Shown: positions 47,737-57,417 of the stretch, piece after piece | How positions within the stretch are numbered: position 1 is the first letter of the stretch | How the letters are laid out: every line of letters begins with the position of its first letter | DNA from: Schaalia odontolytica | GTDB taxonomy: Bacteria > Actinomycetota > Actinomycetes > Actinomycetales > Actinomycetaceae | DNA length: 64,000 nt | Direction of reading: 5' to 3' | NCBI RefSeq assembly: GCF_031191545.1 | Contig: NZ_CP133472.1 | Coordinates: forward strand, 1,612,001-1,676,000 | Position numbers and translations under genes: made by a program | The notes under the pieces: generated by a model | The model's database searches: none | The model's input: the letters and a program-made list of their open reading frames with translations, nothing else | Told to the model about the DNA's origin: nothing

Positions 47737-47742
47737 CAGAAT
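47737..47742 (+). promoter_or_regulatory. -10 box for leaderless nnr
   Basis: CAGAAT ends six bases before the ATG at 47749; no ribosome-binding site is present. Confidence 0.4.
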
Positions 47743-47748
47743 TGTGTC

Positions 47749-49539
47749 ATGCTTATTTTCGACGGTCGAGCCCTGTCATTTGCTAAAGCGCGCGCCACTG
47801 AATGCGCGCACGTTGAGGCCGCGACGGCGCAGGGGGATCCCGACCGCTACATGCGCCAAGTCGCTGAGAAAGTAGCCGACCAGGTCCGTTACCTCTGCGA
47901 ACCTGCGGCGTGGCCGCGGGATCTGCCGGCCACGACGGCTGTCACCCGGCTGGGGGAGGGCCTTGGCATCGACGAGGCGGCCGCCCACATCGAAGACATG
48001 GATGCCTGCCTCGTCGCCTTCGTCGGTGGTGGTGACAACGGCGGGGATGCCCTCTACACCTGTGCGATGCTGGCGGAGAGGGGAAAGGTCGTCACTGCCT
48101 TCCTGCTCAAGCCCAACGCTCACGCGCGGGCCCTGGAGGCAGCCCGGGAAGCCGGCGTCGGCATCGTCGAGCTGTCGGGCCGCTCCCTGCGTTCCCTTGA
48201 AGGGACCCCCGAATGGAACACCATCTGCGGGGCGCGCGTATGGATCGACGGGATCGTCGGCATCGGCGCTCATGGCCCCCTCACGGGCGAGCTCGCGGAG
48301 ACGGTGACGTGCCTGAACGAGGAGCTGCGCGCCCACCCCAAGAAGGTCATCGCAATCGACGTGCCCTCCGGCCTGACCGACGACGACGGCAACGTCGCTG
48401 GACCGATCCTGCGCGCCACCCACACACTCGCGGTGGGTGCCTACAAGCGCGCCCAGATCCTGCCTCCCGCCGTCGAATACTGCGGCCAGCTGCGCATGAT
48501 AGGCATGTACTGGAGTGGGGCGCACACGGACACGACCCCCGACGCTGAGGGGAGAATCGGCGCGGGCGACCTTTACTACTACGACAGCGATGAGCGTGCC
48601 GCGGCCGCCGTTCCCATCCCCGCCTTCGCCGACGACAAATACGCACGAGGCGTCGTCGGCCTCGTCGCGGGATCCGATACCTACCCGGGTGCCGGCCTGC
48701 TCGCCACGCGCGGGTCCCTGGCTTCGGGCGTGGGCATGGTGCGCCTGAACTCCACGAGGCGCGTCCAGGACCTCGTGCTCGCCGCCGAGCCGGGTGTCGT
48801 CATGGTGGGCGGGCGCATCCAGTCCGCCCTCATCGGCCCCGGCCTCGACGAGGACCGGCGCGAGGACGCGCTCGAGCTCGCGCAGTTCTGCGGGCAGTCG
48901 GGCATGCCGCTCGTCATCGACGCGTGGGCGCTAGACCTTGTGCCCGAGCTGGTGGGCACCATCTCCCCCGACGCGACCGTCCTCACCCCGCACTACGGGG
49001 AAGCCGCGCGCCTGCTGAGTGCCCTCGGACATCCGACGACGAGGGAGCAGGTCGCATCCTCGCCCCTGCGCTGCGCCCGCGCCCTGCATGAGGCCACGGG
49101 CTGCCACGTCGTCCTCAAGGGACCGGTCACGATCGTCTACTCCTTCGAGGACGTGCCCCTCTCCCGCCGCGCGGAGGCCGACGGTGAGAACGCGCGCAGG
49201 TACGCCGACACACGCGCAGGTGAGCGCCCCGGCCTCACCCGGGTCTACGAGCCCACGGTCGCTCGTGTCACTACCTCCTGGGCCGGAGTCGCCGGCAGCG
49301 GTGATGTCTTGGCCGGCCTCATCGCCGGCGTCCTCGCCCGCCCCGCCGGACAAGACACCGCGAGCTCCCCCGAGGGGGCACGTCGGCTACTCGTGACGTC
49401 GGCGCGCCTGTCGGCGGCCGTCTTCCTGCACGCCAGCGCTGCGCAGACCGCGGCGATGCGACGCCAGGGAAGAGCTCCCATCCAGGCGCGTGATATCGCC
49501 GACGAAATCTCCTCAGTCCTGGCCAGCATCGCACAGTGA
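47749..49539 (+). CDS. nnr: Bifunctional NAD(P)H-hydrate epimerase / ADP-dependent NAD(P)H-hydrate dehydratase
   Basis: Repairs hydrated NADH and NADPH. 596 residues. The N-terminal epimerase domain (to about 265) has FVGGGDNGGDALY and the DVPSGL block; the C-terminal ribokinase-like dehydratase domain has GSDTYPGAGLLA, DAWALDL, HYGEAARL, VLKGPVTIV and AGVAGSGDVLAGLIAGVLA. The first 75 residues show the epimerase start only weakly, with the likely core from MRQVAEKVADQV. A region around residues 465-500 (FEDVPLSRRAEADGENARRY) is longer than usual. ATG at 47749 without a ribosome-binding site but with CAGAAT six bases upstream. Confidence 0.94.
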   Translation: MLIFDGRALSFAKARATECAHVEAATAQGDPDRYMRQVAEKVADQVRYLCEPAAWPRDLPATTAVTRLGEGLGIDEAAAHIEDMDACLVAFVGGGDNGGDALYTCAMLAERGKVVTAFLLKPNAHARALEAAREAGVGIVELSGRSLRSLEGTPEWNTICGARVWIDGIVGIGAHGPLTGELAETVTCLNEELRAHPKKVIAIDVPSGLTDDDGNVAGPILRATHTLAVGAYKRAQILPPAVEYCGQLRMIGMYWSGAHTDTTPDAEGRIGAGDLYYYDSDERAAAAVPIPAFADDKYARGVVGLVAGSDTYPGAGLLATRGSLASGVGMVRLNSTRRVQDLVLAAEPGVVMVGGRIQSALIGPGLDEDRREDALELAQFCGQSGMPLVIDAWALDLVPELVGTISPDATVLTPHYGEAARLLSALGHPTTREQVASSPLRCARALHEATGCHVVLKGPVTIVYSFEDVPLSRRAEADGENARRYADTRAGERPGLTRVYEPTVARVTTSWAGVAGSGDVLAGLIAGVLARPAGQDTASSPEGARRLLVTSARLSAAVFLHASAAQTAAMRRQGRAPIQARDIADEISSVLASIAQ

Positions 49540-49588
49540 CACGCGCCCTGCGTCGACCCGCGCGCGCCGCGCCGCCGGCGCCGCGTGA

Positions 49589-49594
49589 GATACT
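49589..49594 (+). promoter_or_regulatory. -10 box for leaderless alr
   Basis: GATACT ends six bases before the GTG at 49601. The AGGGGA between them touches the start codon and is too close to act as a normal ribosome-binding site. Confidence 0.4.
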
Positions 49595-49600
49595 AGGGGA

Positions 49601-50875
49601 GTGACTGTCACAGACATTCAAAGCGAGGGACGGGGATACCCGTCGTGCGCGGCCGTTGACCTGGCCGCCATCAAGCACAACCTCAGTGTCCTGCGGGCCG
49701 CTGCCCCGGGTGCCCTCCAGCTCGCCACCGTCAAGGCGAACGCCTACGGGCACGGGCTCGTCCCTGTAGCGGTCGCGGCCCTGGAGGGAGGAGCCGACTG
49801 GCTGGGCGTCGCTCAGCTGGCAGAGGCCTTCGCGCTGCGCCGCGGCCTCGACGAGGCGGGGGTGCCCCGAGCCGACGCGCCCCTCCTCGCGTGGATCTCC
49901 ACCTCTTCCTCCGACTTCGCGGCCGCCATCGAAGCTGACATCGACCTGTCCGTCTCATGGACCTGGGTTCTCGCCGACATCTGCGCCGCCGCCCGAGCGC
50001 TCGGTCGCCCCGCGCGCGTCCACGTCAAAATCGACACCGGCATGTCGCGCGCGGGTTCGACGCTGGCCGACCTGCCCGCCCTGGCCTCGGCTCTGCGCAT
50101 GGCCGCCGACGACGGACTCGTCGACGTCGTGGGAGCGTGGAGCCACATGTCCCGCGCCGACGACCCCAGCGAAGAGGGGCAGGCCTCGACCGCGAGCCAC
50201 GTGCGTATCTTCGAGGAAGGCCTGGCGATCCTGGCGGAAGCCGGTATTACGCCGCGCATCCGCCACCTCTCTGCCACCTCGGGCATCCTGTGGCATCCCG
50301 AGGCCCACTACGACATGGTCCGCGCCGGTATCGGCCTGTACGGACTGAGCCCCGACCCCTCGGTCGCCTCGTCCCGCGAGCTCGGGCTCATCCCCGCCCT
50401 CGAGCTGCGCGCGCCGCTGACCTCCGTCAAGGTCGTTGAAGCAGGCACCCCGGCCTCCTACGGGGGGACCTGGGTCGCGCCCACCCGCCGCTGGATCGGT
50501 CTCGTCCCTCTCGGCTACGGCGACGGTATCCTGCGCGCGGTCTCCAACCGGGCGCGCGTCGTCGTCCACAGTGACGCTGGACCTCTCAACGCGCCCCTCG
50601 TTGGGCGCGTGTGCATGGATCAATTCATGGTCGACCTGGGTCCCGCGCAGGGAAGCCCCGATGCGCCGAGTGCCCGCAGCGGGGAGCCCCCCGCTTGTCC
50701 GGGTGACATCGCGACTCTCTTCGGTTCGGGTGCGGGCGGCGAGGCCCTGGCCGACGAGTGGGCCGAGGCGGCGTCTACCATCAACTACGAAATCGTTACG
50801 CACCTGGGCACCCACATTCCCCGCGTTTACGGGGAGCGCCCAGTGCCCACGCAGGAGAGGAACCCGCATGAGTGA
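49601..50875 (+). CDS. alr: Alanine racemase
   Basis: PLP enzyme making D-alanine for peptidoglycan. 424 residues from the GTG at 49601. PLP lysine is Lys45 in VKANAYGHG; the SYGGTW motif that carries the second catalytic base is present, as are HIDTGMSR-type (KIDTGMSR) and GRVCMDQFMVDL. A 25-residue Pro/Ser/Gly-rich insertion (QGSPDAPSARSGEPPACPGD region) near the C-terminus lengthens it compared with about 370 usual. It overlaps tsaE by 8 bases, starting the alr-tsaE-tsaB-rimI unit. Confidence 0.97.
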   Translation: MTVTDIQSEGRGYPSCAAVDLAAIKHNLSVLRAAAPGALQLATVKANAYGHGLVPVAVAALEGGADWLGVAQLAEAFALRRGLDEAGVPRADAPLLAWISTSSSDFAAAIEADIDLSVSWTWVLADICAAARALGRPARVHVKIDTGMSRAGSTLADLPALASALRMAADDGLVDVVGAWSHMSRADDPSEEGQASTASHVRIFEEGLAILAEAGITPRIRHLSATSGILWHPEAHYDMVRAGIGLYGLSPDPSVASSRELGLIPALELRAPLTSVKVVEAGTPASYGGTWVAPTRRWIGLVPLGYGDGILRAVSNRARVVVHSDAGPLNAPLVGRVCMDQFMVDLGPAQGSPDAPSARSGEPPACPGDIATLFGSGAGGEALADEWAEAASTINYEIVTHLGTHIPRVYGERPVPTQERNPHE

Positions 50876-51443
50876 GACGATCACCGCCACGTTTGAGGTA
50901 GCAACAAGGGACGCGGACCAGACGCGCGCCTTCGGAGAAGACCTCGGCCGTATCCTTGCAGCCGGCGACCTCATCATGCTGTCGGGCGGACTCGGCGCGG
51001 GCAAGACCACCCTCACCCAGGGCATCGGGGTGGGTATGGGCGTGCGCGGACGTGTCGCCTCGCCGACCTTCATCGTCGCCCGCGTCCACCCGTCGCTTCA
51101 TGGCGGCCCCGACCTCATCCACGCCGACGCCTACCGCATCACGGACCTCAGCGACCTGGAGACGCTTGACCTGGACTCATCCCTCGACGAGGCGGTCACC
51201 GTCGTCGAGTGGGGCGAAGGCAAGACCGAGGCCATGAGCGCCGAGCGCCTCTCCATTGAGGTGCGCCGCGCGTCGGGCGGCGAGGCCGACCGTGACGGCG
51301 ACGTTATCGACCTGGAACACATGGACGACGGGACGCGCTTCATCGTCCTGCGTGCCCACGGCCACCGCTGGGATGGGGTGCTTGACGGTGTCGTCGCCGC
51401 CCACGGCGGCACACGCATCGACGATGCTGGCACCGACGAGTAG
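50868..51443 (+). CDS. tsaE: tRNA t6A synthesis ATPase TsaE
   Basis: ATPase of the bacterial threonylcarbamoyl-adenosine (t6A37) machinery, working with TsaB and TsaD. 191 residues from the ATG at 50868 (MSETITATFEV), with CAGGAGAGG upstream; the frame extends to 50436 but inside alr. Walker A LSGGLGAGKTTL, SPTFIV and HADAYR motifs, EWGEG catalytic block. The C-terminus carries 50 extra residues (ASGGEADRDGDVIDLEHMDD). Overlaps alr by 8 bases. Confidence 0.95.
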   Translation: MSETITATFEVATRDADQTRAFGEDLGRILAAGDLIMLSGGLGAGKTTLTQGIGVGMGVRGRVASPTFIVARVHPSLHGGPDLIHADAYRITDLSDLETLDLDSSLDEAVTVVEWGEGKTEAMSAERLSIEVRRASGGEADRDGDVIDLEHMDDGTRFIVLRAHGHRWDGVLDGVVAAHGGTRIDDAGTDE

Positions 51444-51446
51444 GAT
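51441..51446 (+). promoter_or_regulatory. -10 box overlapping the tsaE stop, for leaderless tsaB
   Basis: TAGGAT begins with the tsaE stop codon and ends six bases before the tsaB GTG at 51453; no ribosome-binding site lies between. Confidence 0.35.
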
Positions 51447-51452
51447 CACACC

Positions 51453-52148
51453 GTGCGAGAGATAGCCCTGGACACCCAAGCAGCCACCGCGGTCGCGATC
51501 ATCGACGACGGCTGCGTCATCGCCCGCGCCCACAACGATTCCGGGCGCCACCACGCCGAATCGATTACCCCGCTCGTGCGCGACGCACTCGAGCGTGCCG
51601 GACTGCCCGCGCAGCTCGCGGACGCAGGTATCGATCGCGTCCTTGTAGGCACCGGCCCCGCCCCCTTCACCGGGTTGCGTGCGGGCCTCGTCTCGGCTCG
51701 CGTCCTCGCCGCCGTCGCGGGCGTGCCCGTCTACGGAGTCTGCGCCCTCGACGTCATTGCCCGTCAGGGACTCGACCTCCTCGCCCCCGACGCGCGCGTC
51801 TACGCGATCGCCGACGCTCGCCGCCGTGAACTCTACTGGGGTGCCTACGTTGCCGCCGGACCCGACGACGTGTCCCTCGAGGGGGGTCTCGAGGTGGGAG
51901 AAGTGAATGCGCTCCTGGGTGACATGCGAAGCGCCCCCGGCCTCGTCGTCGCAGGCGCCCCAATCCCCGCGCATAGCGCCGATGCGCTTGCGCACGTGGA
52001 CCTCGGCCCGCAGGTGAGTCTCGACCCCGCGGTCATGAGCCGCATCGTCGCCACGCGTCTGTCGCGCGGCGAGGAAGGCGCTCTGAACACCGAACCCCTG
52101 TATCTGCGCCGCCCAGACATCCACGGCCAGCCCGCCGAGCGCCTGTGA
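51453..52148 (+). CDS. tsaB: tRNA t6A synthesis scaffold protein TsaB
   Basis: Partner that forms a heterodimer with TsaD in t6A37 synthesis. 231 residues. Actin/Hsp70-like fold: LDTQAATAVAII, HAESITPLV, VGTGPAPFTGLRAGL and DARRRELYWGAY are diagnostic. GTG start at 51453, nine bases after tsaE. Overlaps rimI by 4 bases (GTGA). tsaD, its partner, lies 5 kb downstream, beyond sdhCAB. Confidence 0.95.
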   Translation: MREIALDTQAATAVAIIDDGCVIARAHNDSGRHHAESITPLVRDALERAGLPAQLADAGIDRVLVGTGPAPFTGLRAGLVSARVLAAVAGVPVYGVCALDVIARQGLDLLAPDARVYAIADARRRELYWGAYVAAGPDDVSLEGGLEVGEVNALLGDMRSAPGLVVAGAPIPAHSADALAHVDLGPQVSLDPAVMSRIVATRLSRGEEGALNTEPLYLRRPDIHGQPAERL

Positions 52149-52594
52149 ACGCGACGCTGCGCATCGCCAGTGCCGCCGACCTTGAGCTCTTCGCCATGCT
52201 CGAGGCCGAGGTATTCGCCGAAGACCCCTGGACCCCCTACATGATCGCCGAGGAGCTGGCCTCCCCGGCCTCGCGGTACTGGATCGCCGCGGATGTCTCC
52301 GGAGACGTCGTCGGATACGGCGGTGCCAAAGTCGGCGGGGACCAGGCTGACGTCATGACCATCGGGGTGCGAGCCCACGCCCGCGGCCAAGGCGTCGGAG
52401 CGGCAATTCTGGATGCCCTCCTGGACTGGTCTCGCGAGGCCGGAGCGCGCGAGATCTTCCTCGACGTGCGGCCCTCGAACGACAGCGCCATCCGCCTGTA
52501 CGAGTCGCGGGGATTCGTCGAAATTGGCCGCCGACCGCGCTACTTTCGCAACCCCGTCGAAGAGGCTGTGGAGATGAGGGTGCCCCTGCGCTGA
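52145..52594 (+). CDS. rimI: Ribosomal-protein-alanine N-acetyltransferase RimI
   Basis: GNAT acetyltransferase that acetylates the N-terminus of ribosomal protein S18 and perhaps others. 149 residues. Acetyl-CoA binding loop VRAHARGQGVGAAILDALLDW and the C-terminal DVRPSNDSAIRLYESRGFVEIGRRPRYF, typical of RimI, are present. GTG start overlapping the tsaB stop; the first credible residues are MNATLRIASAADLE. Ends this operon; a hairpin with T-rich tail follows at 52665. Confidence 0.93.
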   Translation: MNATLRIASAADLELFAMLEAEVFAEDPWTPYMIAEELASPASRYWIAADVSGDVVGYGGAKVGGDQADVMTIGVRAHARGQGVGAAILDALLDWSREAGAREIFLDVRPSNDSAIRLYESRGFVEIGRRPRYFRNPVEEAVEMRVPLR

Positions 52595-52664
52595 GTTGAT
52601 GCGACGGCGGCCACTAAATAGGTGCGGTCGGTGTATCAATATTCCTGTCTATTGGTCCCCATTT

Positions 52665-52690
52665 GTGGGATCGATCGTCCCACGTGTTTT
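52665..52690 (+). terminator. Terminator after rimI
   Basis: GTGGGA-TCGATCG-TCCCAC hairpin (52665-52683) followed by GTGTTTT. Ends the alr-rimI unit about 70 bases after the rimI stop. Confidence 0.6.
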
Positions 52691-52814
52691 CCTTTCCGGG
52701 GGTGGCCCAAGGGGTGTGCGAGAACCGCGAGAAATAGCGGAAAATGACAGTGCGTCGGCAAGCGGTGCGCGCGCCTTCGTTCCATGGTCCTACGAAGCGG
52801 ACGAAAAGCGTCGA

Positions 52815-52820
52815 TATGCT
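52815..52820 (+). promoter_or_regulatory. -10 box for leaderless sdhCAB
   Basis: TATGCT ends six bases before the sdhC ATG at 52827, and the sequence upstream lacks a ribosome-binding site. Confidence 0.45.
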
Positions 52821-52826
52821 CACGTC

Positions 52827-53540
52827 ATGGCCACTCAAAATGTCGCAACGAAGAAGCGCCGCGCGTGGACCACCAGCGTCTTCATTAAGCAGCTGATGGC
52901 CGTCTCGGGCTTCGTTTTCGTTTTCTTCTTGCTGTTCCACTCCTACGGCAACCTCAAGATGTTCCTGGGCGCGCAGGTCTACAACGACTACGCGCACTGG
53001 CTGCATGAAGAGGCTTTCGTGCCGATCTTCCCGCACGGCGGATTCATCTGGGTCTTCCGCGCCGCCATGGCGCTGATGCTCGTCATTCACCTGTGGGCCG
53101 CCGCCTACACCTGGAAGCGTTCGCGCCGCGCTCGCTCCACCCGCTACGTCGTGAAGAAGTCCGTCACGGACTCCTACGCGGCGCGCACCATGCGCATGAG
53201 CGGTGTCATCGTCCTGCTGATCCTGATCTTCCACATCGCGCACTTCACCACGGTCACCCTGCCCGCGAGGCTTTCGAACTTTGGCGCTGACGTCACCACG
53301 CCCTACGACCGCATGGTTGCTTCGTTCCAGTCGCCGGTCCTCGTGATCCTGTACGCCGTGTTCGTCGGCTGCGCCTGCATCCACGTCTCCCACGGCTTCT
53401 GGTCCATGTTCCAGTCGCTCGGTTGGGTGCGTCCCGCGACCCGCAAGCCTCTGGTTCTCCTCTCGGGCCTGGTCGGTCTGGTCATCTTCGTGATGTTCAT
53501 GGCCCCGCCCGTCGCCATCGTCACCGGCTTGATCCACTGA
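52827..53540 (+). CDS. sdhC: Succinate dehydrogenase cytochrome b subunit
   Basis: Membrane anchor and quinone-reducing subunit of succinate:quinone oxidoreductase. 237 residues from the ATG at 52827 ([14 protein letters not shown]); upstream codons of the same frame lie in the terminator region. Five membrane helices are predicted, with His residues in [30 protein letters not shown] and CIHVSHGFW placed to bind two hemes. No separate sdhD is present, so this is the single-anchor, five-helix type. First gene of sdhCAB. Confidence 0.95.
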   Translation: MATQNVATKKRRAWTTSVFIKQLMAVSGFVFVFFLLFHSYGNLKMFLGAQVYNDYAHWLHEEAFVPIFPHGGFIWVFRAAMALMLVIHLWAAAYTWKRSRRARSTRYVVKKSVTDSYAARTMRMSGVIVLLILIFHIAHFTTVTLPARLSNFGADVTTPYDRMVASFQSPVLVILYAVFVGCACIHVSHGFWSMFQSLGWVRPATRKPLVLLSGLVGLVIFVMFMAPPVAIVTGLIH

Positions 53541-53556
53541 GGAAGGGCACGTCATC

Positions 53557-55536
53557 ATGACCGATACACTCATCCACGGCCTGTACCGTGAAGGCGAGAA
53601 GATCGCCGACGCGAAGGCTCCCCACAACGTTCCGATCGCGCAGCGTTGGGAACAGCGCAAGTTCTCCGCCGCGCTGGTCAACCCCGCTAACCGCCGTAAG
53701 CTGCGCGTCATCATCGTCGGCTCCGGCCTCGCGGGCGGCGCCGCCGCGGCTTCGCTCGGCGAAATGGGCTACAACGTCGACTGCTTCTTCTACCAAGACT
53801 CCGCCCGTCGCGCGCACTCCATCGCCGCGCAGGGTGGCATTAACGCCGCGAAGAACTACCGCAACGACAACGACTCCGTCTACCGTCTCTTCTACGACAC
53901 GGTCAAGGGCGGCGACTACCGCGCCCGCGAGGACAACGTCTACCGCCTCGCCGAGGTCAGCGCGAACATCATCGACCAGTGTGTCGCGCAGGGAGTCCCC
54001 TTCGCCCGCGAGTACGGCGGCCTCCTCGACAACCGCTCCTTCGGTGGCGTGCAGGTCTCCCGTACGTTCTACGCGCGCGGACAGACGGGGCAGCAGCTCC
54101 TGATCGGCGCCTACCAGGCGCTCGAGCGTCAGGTTGCGGCCGGCACGGTCAAGGAATACTCCCGCCACGAGATGGTTGAGCTCATCGTGGATGAGGGCAA
54201 GGCGCGCGGCATCATCGCTCGCGACATGTCCACCGGCAAGCTCGAGACCTTCATCGCCGACGCGGTGGTCCTGGCCACCGGCGGCTATGGCAACGTGTTC
54301 TTCCTGTCCACCAACGCGATGGGCTGCAACGCGACCGCCATTTGGCGTGCGTACCGCAAGGGTGCCTACTTCGGCAACCCCTGCTTCACGCAGATCCACC
54401 CCACGTGCATCCCCCAGCACGGCGACCAGCAGTCAAAGCTGACCCTCATGTCGGAGTCGCTGCGTAACGACGGTCGTATCTGGGTTCCCAAGCGTGCCGA
54501 GGACTGCGAGAAGGACCCGCGCCAGATCCCGGAAGAGGATCGCGACTACTACCTGGAGCGCATCTACCCCTCCTTCGGTAACCTCGTTCCCCGCGACATC
54601 GCGTCGCGTCAGGCCAAGAACATGTGTGACGAGGGCCGTGGCGTCGGCCCGAAGATCGACGGTGTCGCCCGCGGCGTCTACCTCGACTTCTCCGACGCGA
54701 TCAACCGCATGGGCCTGGACGCCGTGTCTGCCAAGTACGGCAACCTCTTCGACATGTACGAGCGGATCACGGGCGACAACCCCTACGAGGTGCCGATGCG
54801 CATCTACCCGGCCGTCCACTACACCATGGGTGGCCTGTGGGTTGACTACGACCTCGAGTCGAACCTGCCCGGTCTGTATGTGACCGGCGAGGCGAACTTC
54901 TCCGATCATGGCGCGAACCGTCTGGGTGCCTCTGCGCTCATGCAGGGCCTGTCGGACGGCTACTTCGTCCTGCCCAACACGATCAACGACTACCTGGCGC
55001 ACTGCTTCCACCTGCCCAAGCTGGACGAGAACTCGCCCTCCGTCAAGGAGGCCCTCGACTCGGCTCAGGGACGCATCGACACCCTCATGTCGGTGGGCGG
55101 CACCCGATCCGTGGACTCGTTCCACAAGGAGCTGGGCAAGATCATGTGGGAGTACTGCGGCATGGAGCGCACGGAGGAAGGCCTCAAGAAGGCCATCCGT
55201 ATGATCCGCGAGCTGCGCGCCGACTACTGGAAGAACGTTCGCGTTCCCGGCAAGTCGATCGGCGAACTCAACCAGTCCCTCGAGAAGGCCGGCCGCGTCG
55301 CCGACTTCATGGAGCTGGGCGAGCTCATGTGCATCGACGCGCTACACCGCGAAGAGTCGTGTGGTGGCCACTTCCGCGCGGAGTCGCAGACTCCCGAGGG
55401 TGAGGCACTGCGTCACGACGACAAGTTCCTGTACGTGGCGGCATGGGAGTTCGCTGGTGAAGACGAGCCCCCGATCCTCCACAAGGAAGACCTGATTTAC
55501 AACGACATCGAGCTGAAGCAGCGGAGCTACAAGTGA
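53557..55536 (+). CDS. sdhA: Succinate dehydrogenase flavoprotein subunit
   Basis: FAD subunit that oxidises succinate to fumarate. 659 residues. Dinucleotide-binding loop GSGLAGG (55-61); the covalent-FAD His is His87 in [14 protein letters not shown]; the substrate-site block is [21 protein letters not shown] (in parts). It resembles the Bacillus/epsilon-proteobacterial type ([19 protein letters not shown]). ATG at 53557 with GAGGAAGGG upstream. Its stop overlaps the GTG of sdhB by 4 bases. Confidence 0.98.
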   Translation: MTDTLIHGLYREGEKIADAKAPHNVPIAQRWEQRKFSAALVNPANRRKLRVIIVGSGLAGGAAAASLGEMGYNVDCFFYQDSARRAHSIAAQGGINAAKNYRNDNDSVYRLFYDTVKGGDYRAREDNVYRLAEVSANIIDQCVAQGVPFAREYGGLLDNRSFGGVQVSRTFYARGQTGQQLLIGAYQALERQVAAGTVKEYSRHEMVELIVDEGKARGIIARDMSTGKLETFIADAVVLATGGYGNVFFLSTNAMGCNATAIWRAYRKGAYFGNPCFTQIHPTCIPQHGDQQSKLTLMSESLRNDGRIWVPKRAEDCEKDPRQIPEEDRDYYLERIYPSFGNLVPRDIASRQAKNMCDEGRGVGPKIDGVARGVYLDFSDAINRMGLDAVSAKYGNLFDMYERITGDNPYEVPMRIYPAVHYTMGGLWVDYDLESNLPGLYVTGEANFSDHGANRLGASALMQGLSDGYFVLPNTINDYLAHCFHLPKLDENSPSVKEALDSAQGRIDTLMSVGGTRSVDSFHKELGKIMWEYCGMERTEEGLKKAIRMIRELRADYWKNVRVPGKSIGELNQSLEKAGRVADFMELGELMCIDALHREESCGGHFRAESQTPEGEALRHDDKFLYVAAWEFAGEDEPPILHKEDLIYNDIELKQRSYK

Positions 55537-56276
55537 ACCTGACACTGAGGATCTGGCGCCAAAACGGTCCCGAAGACAAGGGCGCAATTCATGAATACCA
55601 GGTGAAGGGAATCTCGGAAGAGTCCTCGTTCCTGGAGATGCTCGACGTCTTGAACGAAGAGCTCTTCGCACGAGGCGAGGAACCCATCGCCTTCGACTCC
55701 GACTGCCGCGAAGGCATCTGCGGTCAGTGCGGCATCGTCATCAACGGCATCGCTCACGGCCCGGAGGTCACCACGACCTGCCAGCTGCACATGCGTTCCT
55801 TTAACGATGGCGACGTCATCACGATCGAGCCGTGGCGTGCATCCGGCTTCCCGATCATCAAGGACCTCGTGGTCAACCGCAGCGCCCTGGATCGCATCAT
55901 CCAGGCCGGTGGCTACATCTCCGTGAACACGGGTGCAGCTCCCGACGCCCACGCGACCCCGGTCCCGAAGCAGGACGCGGATCGCGCGTTCGAAGCTGCC
56001 GCGTGCATCGGTTGTGGTGCGTGCGTGGCAGCCTGCCCGAACGCCTCCGCGATGCTCTTCACCTCCGCGAAGGTCACGCACCTCGGCCTGCTCCCGCAGG
56101 GCAAGCCCGAGAACTACAAGCGCGTGGTGGGCATGCTCAACCAGATGGACGAGGAGGGCTTCGGCTCCTGCTCCAACATCGGCGAGTGTGCTGCGGTGTG
56201 CCCCAAGCAGATCCCGCTCGACGTGATCGCAAACCTCAACCGCCAGCTCGGCAAGGCCGCCTTCAAGGGCGTCTGA
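55533..56276 (+). CDS. sdhB: Succinate dehydrogenase iron-sulfur subunit
   Basis: Electron wire between FAD and heme/quinone. 247 residues. [2Fe-2S] cysteines in CREGICGQC and TTTCQ (58, 63, 66, 83), [4Fe-4S] in [12 protein letters not shown], [3Fe-4S] in [16 protein letters not shown] start overlapping the sdhA stop. Last gene of sdhCAB; followed by a strong terminator. Confidence 0.98.
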   Translation: MNLTLRIWRQNGPEDKGAIHEYQVKGISEESSFLEMLDVLNEELFARGEEPIAFDSDCREGICGQCGIVINGIAHGPEVTTTCQLHMRSFNDGDVITIEPWRASGFPIIKDLVVNRSALDRIIQAGGYISVNTGAAPDAHATPVPKQDADRAFEAAACIGCGACVAACPNASAMLFTSAKVTHLGLLPQGKPENYKRVVGMLNQMDEEGFGSCSNIGECAAVCPKQIPLDVIANLNRQLGKAAFKGV

Positions 56277-56294
56277 TCGACCTGTAGTGGCCTC

Positions 56295-56332
56295 GCGGGA
56301 GGGCCCGGCGCGTATGCGTCGGGCCCTCCCGC
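56295..56332 (+). terminator. Terminator of sdhCAB
   Basis: GCGGGAGGGCCCG and CGGGCCCTCCCGC form a perfect 13-bp stem with a 12-base loop (itself able to pair GCG/CGC), 18 bases after the sdhB stop. Confidence 0.85.
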
Positions 56333-56430
56333 GCTTATCCCCGTGAGGGTGAACCACTCGGAGCCGGTCTCAGCGAGCAGGCGCTGGTCGGATACACTGA
56401 TCTGTTAGACACCAGTAGGGGGAGGCCAGC

Positions 56431-56985
56431 ATGAGTGCGCATCAGAGATCGAGCCGACAGGGGGCCGAGCGCTCTCCATACGAGTCGCAGGAGGAGCGTC
56501 GCTACGACGTCCAACCCTGGCGCAAGGCCGCGTACTACGGGGGCGCTGTCCTAGTCGCCATTGGCTTCATCCTGTTCTTCGTCCCTTTTCTTGCCGTCTT
56601 CTCTTTCCTTAGTACGTTTGCCCCGGGGCCAGGCGGTCCCGGCCCCGGTTTCTTCGCAGCCTTTCGGGCTTTTCCCGTGGGGTTCGTGGGCTTTTTCCTC
56701 ATCCTGGCGGGGCAGAGTCTTCGTGCGGTGGGGCGTCAGGGGCTAGCCGGTTCGGGCGTTGTCCTCTCCCCCGAGGGCGAGGCACGCGATGCCGAGCCGT
56801 GGCAACGCTCCAAGGGTGCCCAGTTGCAGGATGCCCTCGAAGAGGTACCGATCATCCGCGATGCCGTCGCGTGCGGCGCCGGTGGGGAAACGCAGATCAG
56901 GGTTCGCTGCTCCTCCTGTGGATACCTGGAGACCGAGGACGCCAGGTTCTGCTCCGGGTGCGGGGCGTCAATGTTTCCCTCCTGA
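56431..56985 (+). CDS. Membrane protein with C-terminal zinc ribbon, function unknown
   Basis: 184 residues. A polar N-terminus (to about 30) is followed by two membrane helices (AAYYGGAVLVAIGFILFFVPFL and AFPVGFVGFFLILAGQSLRAV, around a Gly/Pro-rich loop), a soluble stretch and a zinc ribbon CSSCGYLETEDARFCSGCG. ATG at 56431 after AGGGGGAGG, an unusually strong ribosome-binding site for this stretch. Zinc-ribbon plus two helices is a common but uncharacterised architecture; I do not assign a function. Stands alone between sdhB and a small membrane protein. Confidence 0.85.
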   Translation: MSAHQRSSRQGAERSPYESQEERRYDVQPWRKAAYYGGAVLVAIGFILFFVPFLAVFSFLSTFAPGPGGPGPGFFAAFRAFPVGFVGFFLILAGQSLRAVGRQGLAGSGVVLSPEGEARDAEPWQRSKGAQLQDALEEVPIIRDAVACGAGGETQIRVRCSSCGYLETEDARFCSGCGASMFPS

Positions 56986-57097
56986 GAGCCGCAACCGGAT
57001 TGGCCGACGATCTGCGAGAGTCGCGGCTCGGATCCACATGCACGGACCCGCCGAGGCGTATCATGAATGCATCGAGGGCTCAGAGAGGAGTTCTGCC

Positions 57098-57334
57098 ATG
57101 CAATTCGATGAGACCGGCCCGAACACGCATACGCGGCGTTACTGGGTGAGCGCGACGATCGGTATTGGAGCAATGCTCGTCTTCGCGATCCTCTCCATCC
57201 TGCTTGTTCTGGGCGTCGTCCTCGGATCGCCCGCGATCCGTCCCATCGCAGATTCGCTTTTCCCGTGGTCTCTGGTGGTGCTCGCGATCGCCGGTGGTGC
57301 GATGTTCGTCGCGAACGTGCGCCAGCGCACCTAG
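57098..57334 (+). CDS. Small two-helix membrane protein, unknown function
   Basis: 78 residues from the ATG at 57098 (MQFDETGPNTHTRRYWV), preceded by GAGAGGAG at normal distance; the frame is open far upstream but the preceding part overlaps the zinc-ribbon gene. Two membrane helices are clear: IGIGAMLVFAILSILLVLGVVLG and LFPWSLVVLAIAGGAMFVANV (each shown in part of its length). A TATCAT box lies at about 57059. No family is recognised. It is a real-looking small gene easily missed because of the longer open frame. Confidence 0.7.
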   Translation: MQFDETGPNTHTRRYWVSATIGIGAMLVFAILSILLVLGVVLGSPAIRPIADSLFPWSLVVLAIAGGAMFVANVRQRT

Positions 57335-57404
57335 GCCTACGCCGCCTGCTGAGCCTTATTGGTCCTCGTTGCCGCCGTGTGCGGCGGCGACGTACGCTGC
57401 GGCT

Positions 57405-57410
57405 TAAACT
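57405..57410 (+). promoter_or_regulatory. -10 box for leaderless tsaD
   Basis: TAAACT ends seven bases before the tsaD GTG at 57418. The ACTAGGGGA that follows is shared with the sequence just before alr (49592-49600). Confidence 0.45.
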
Positions 57411-57417
57411 AGGGGAC

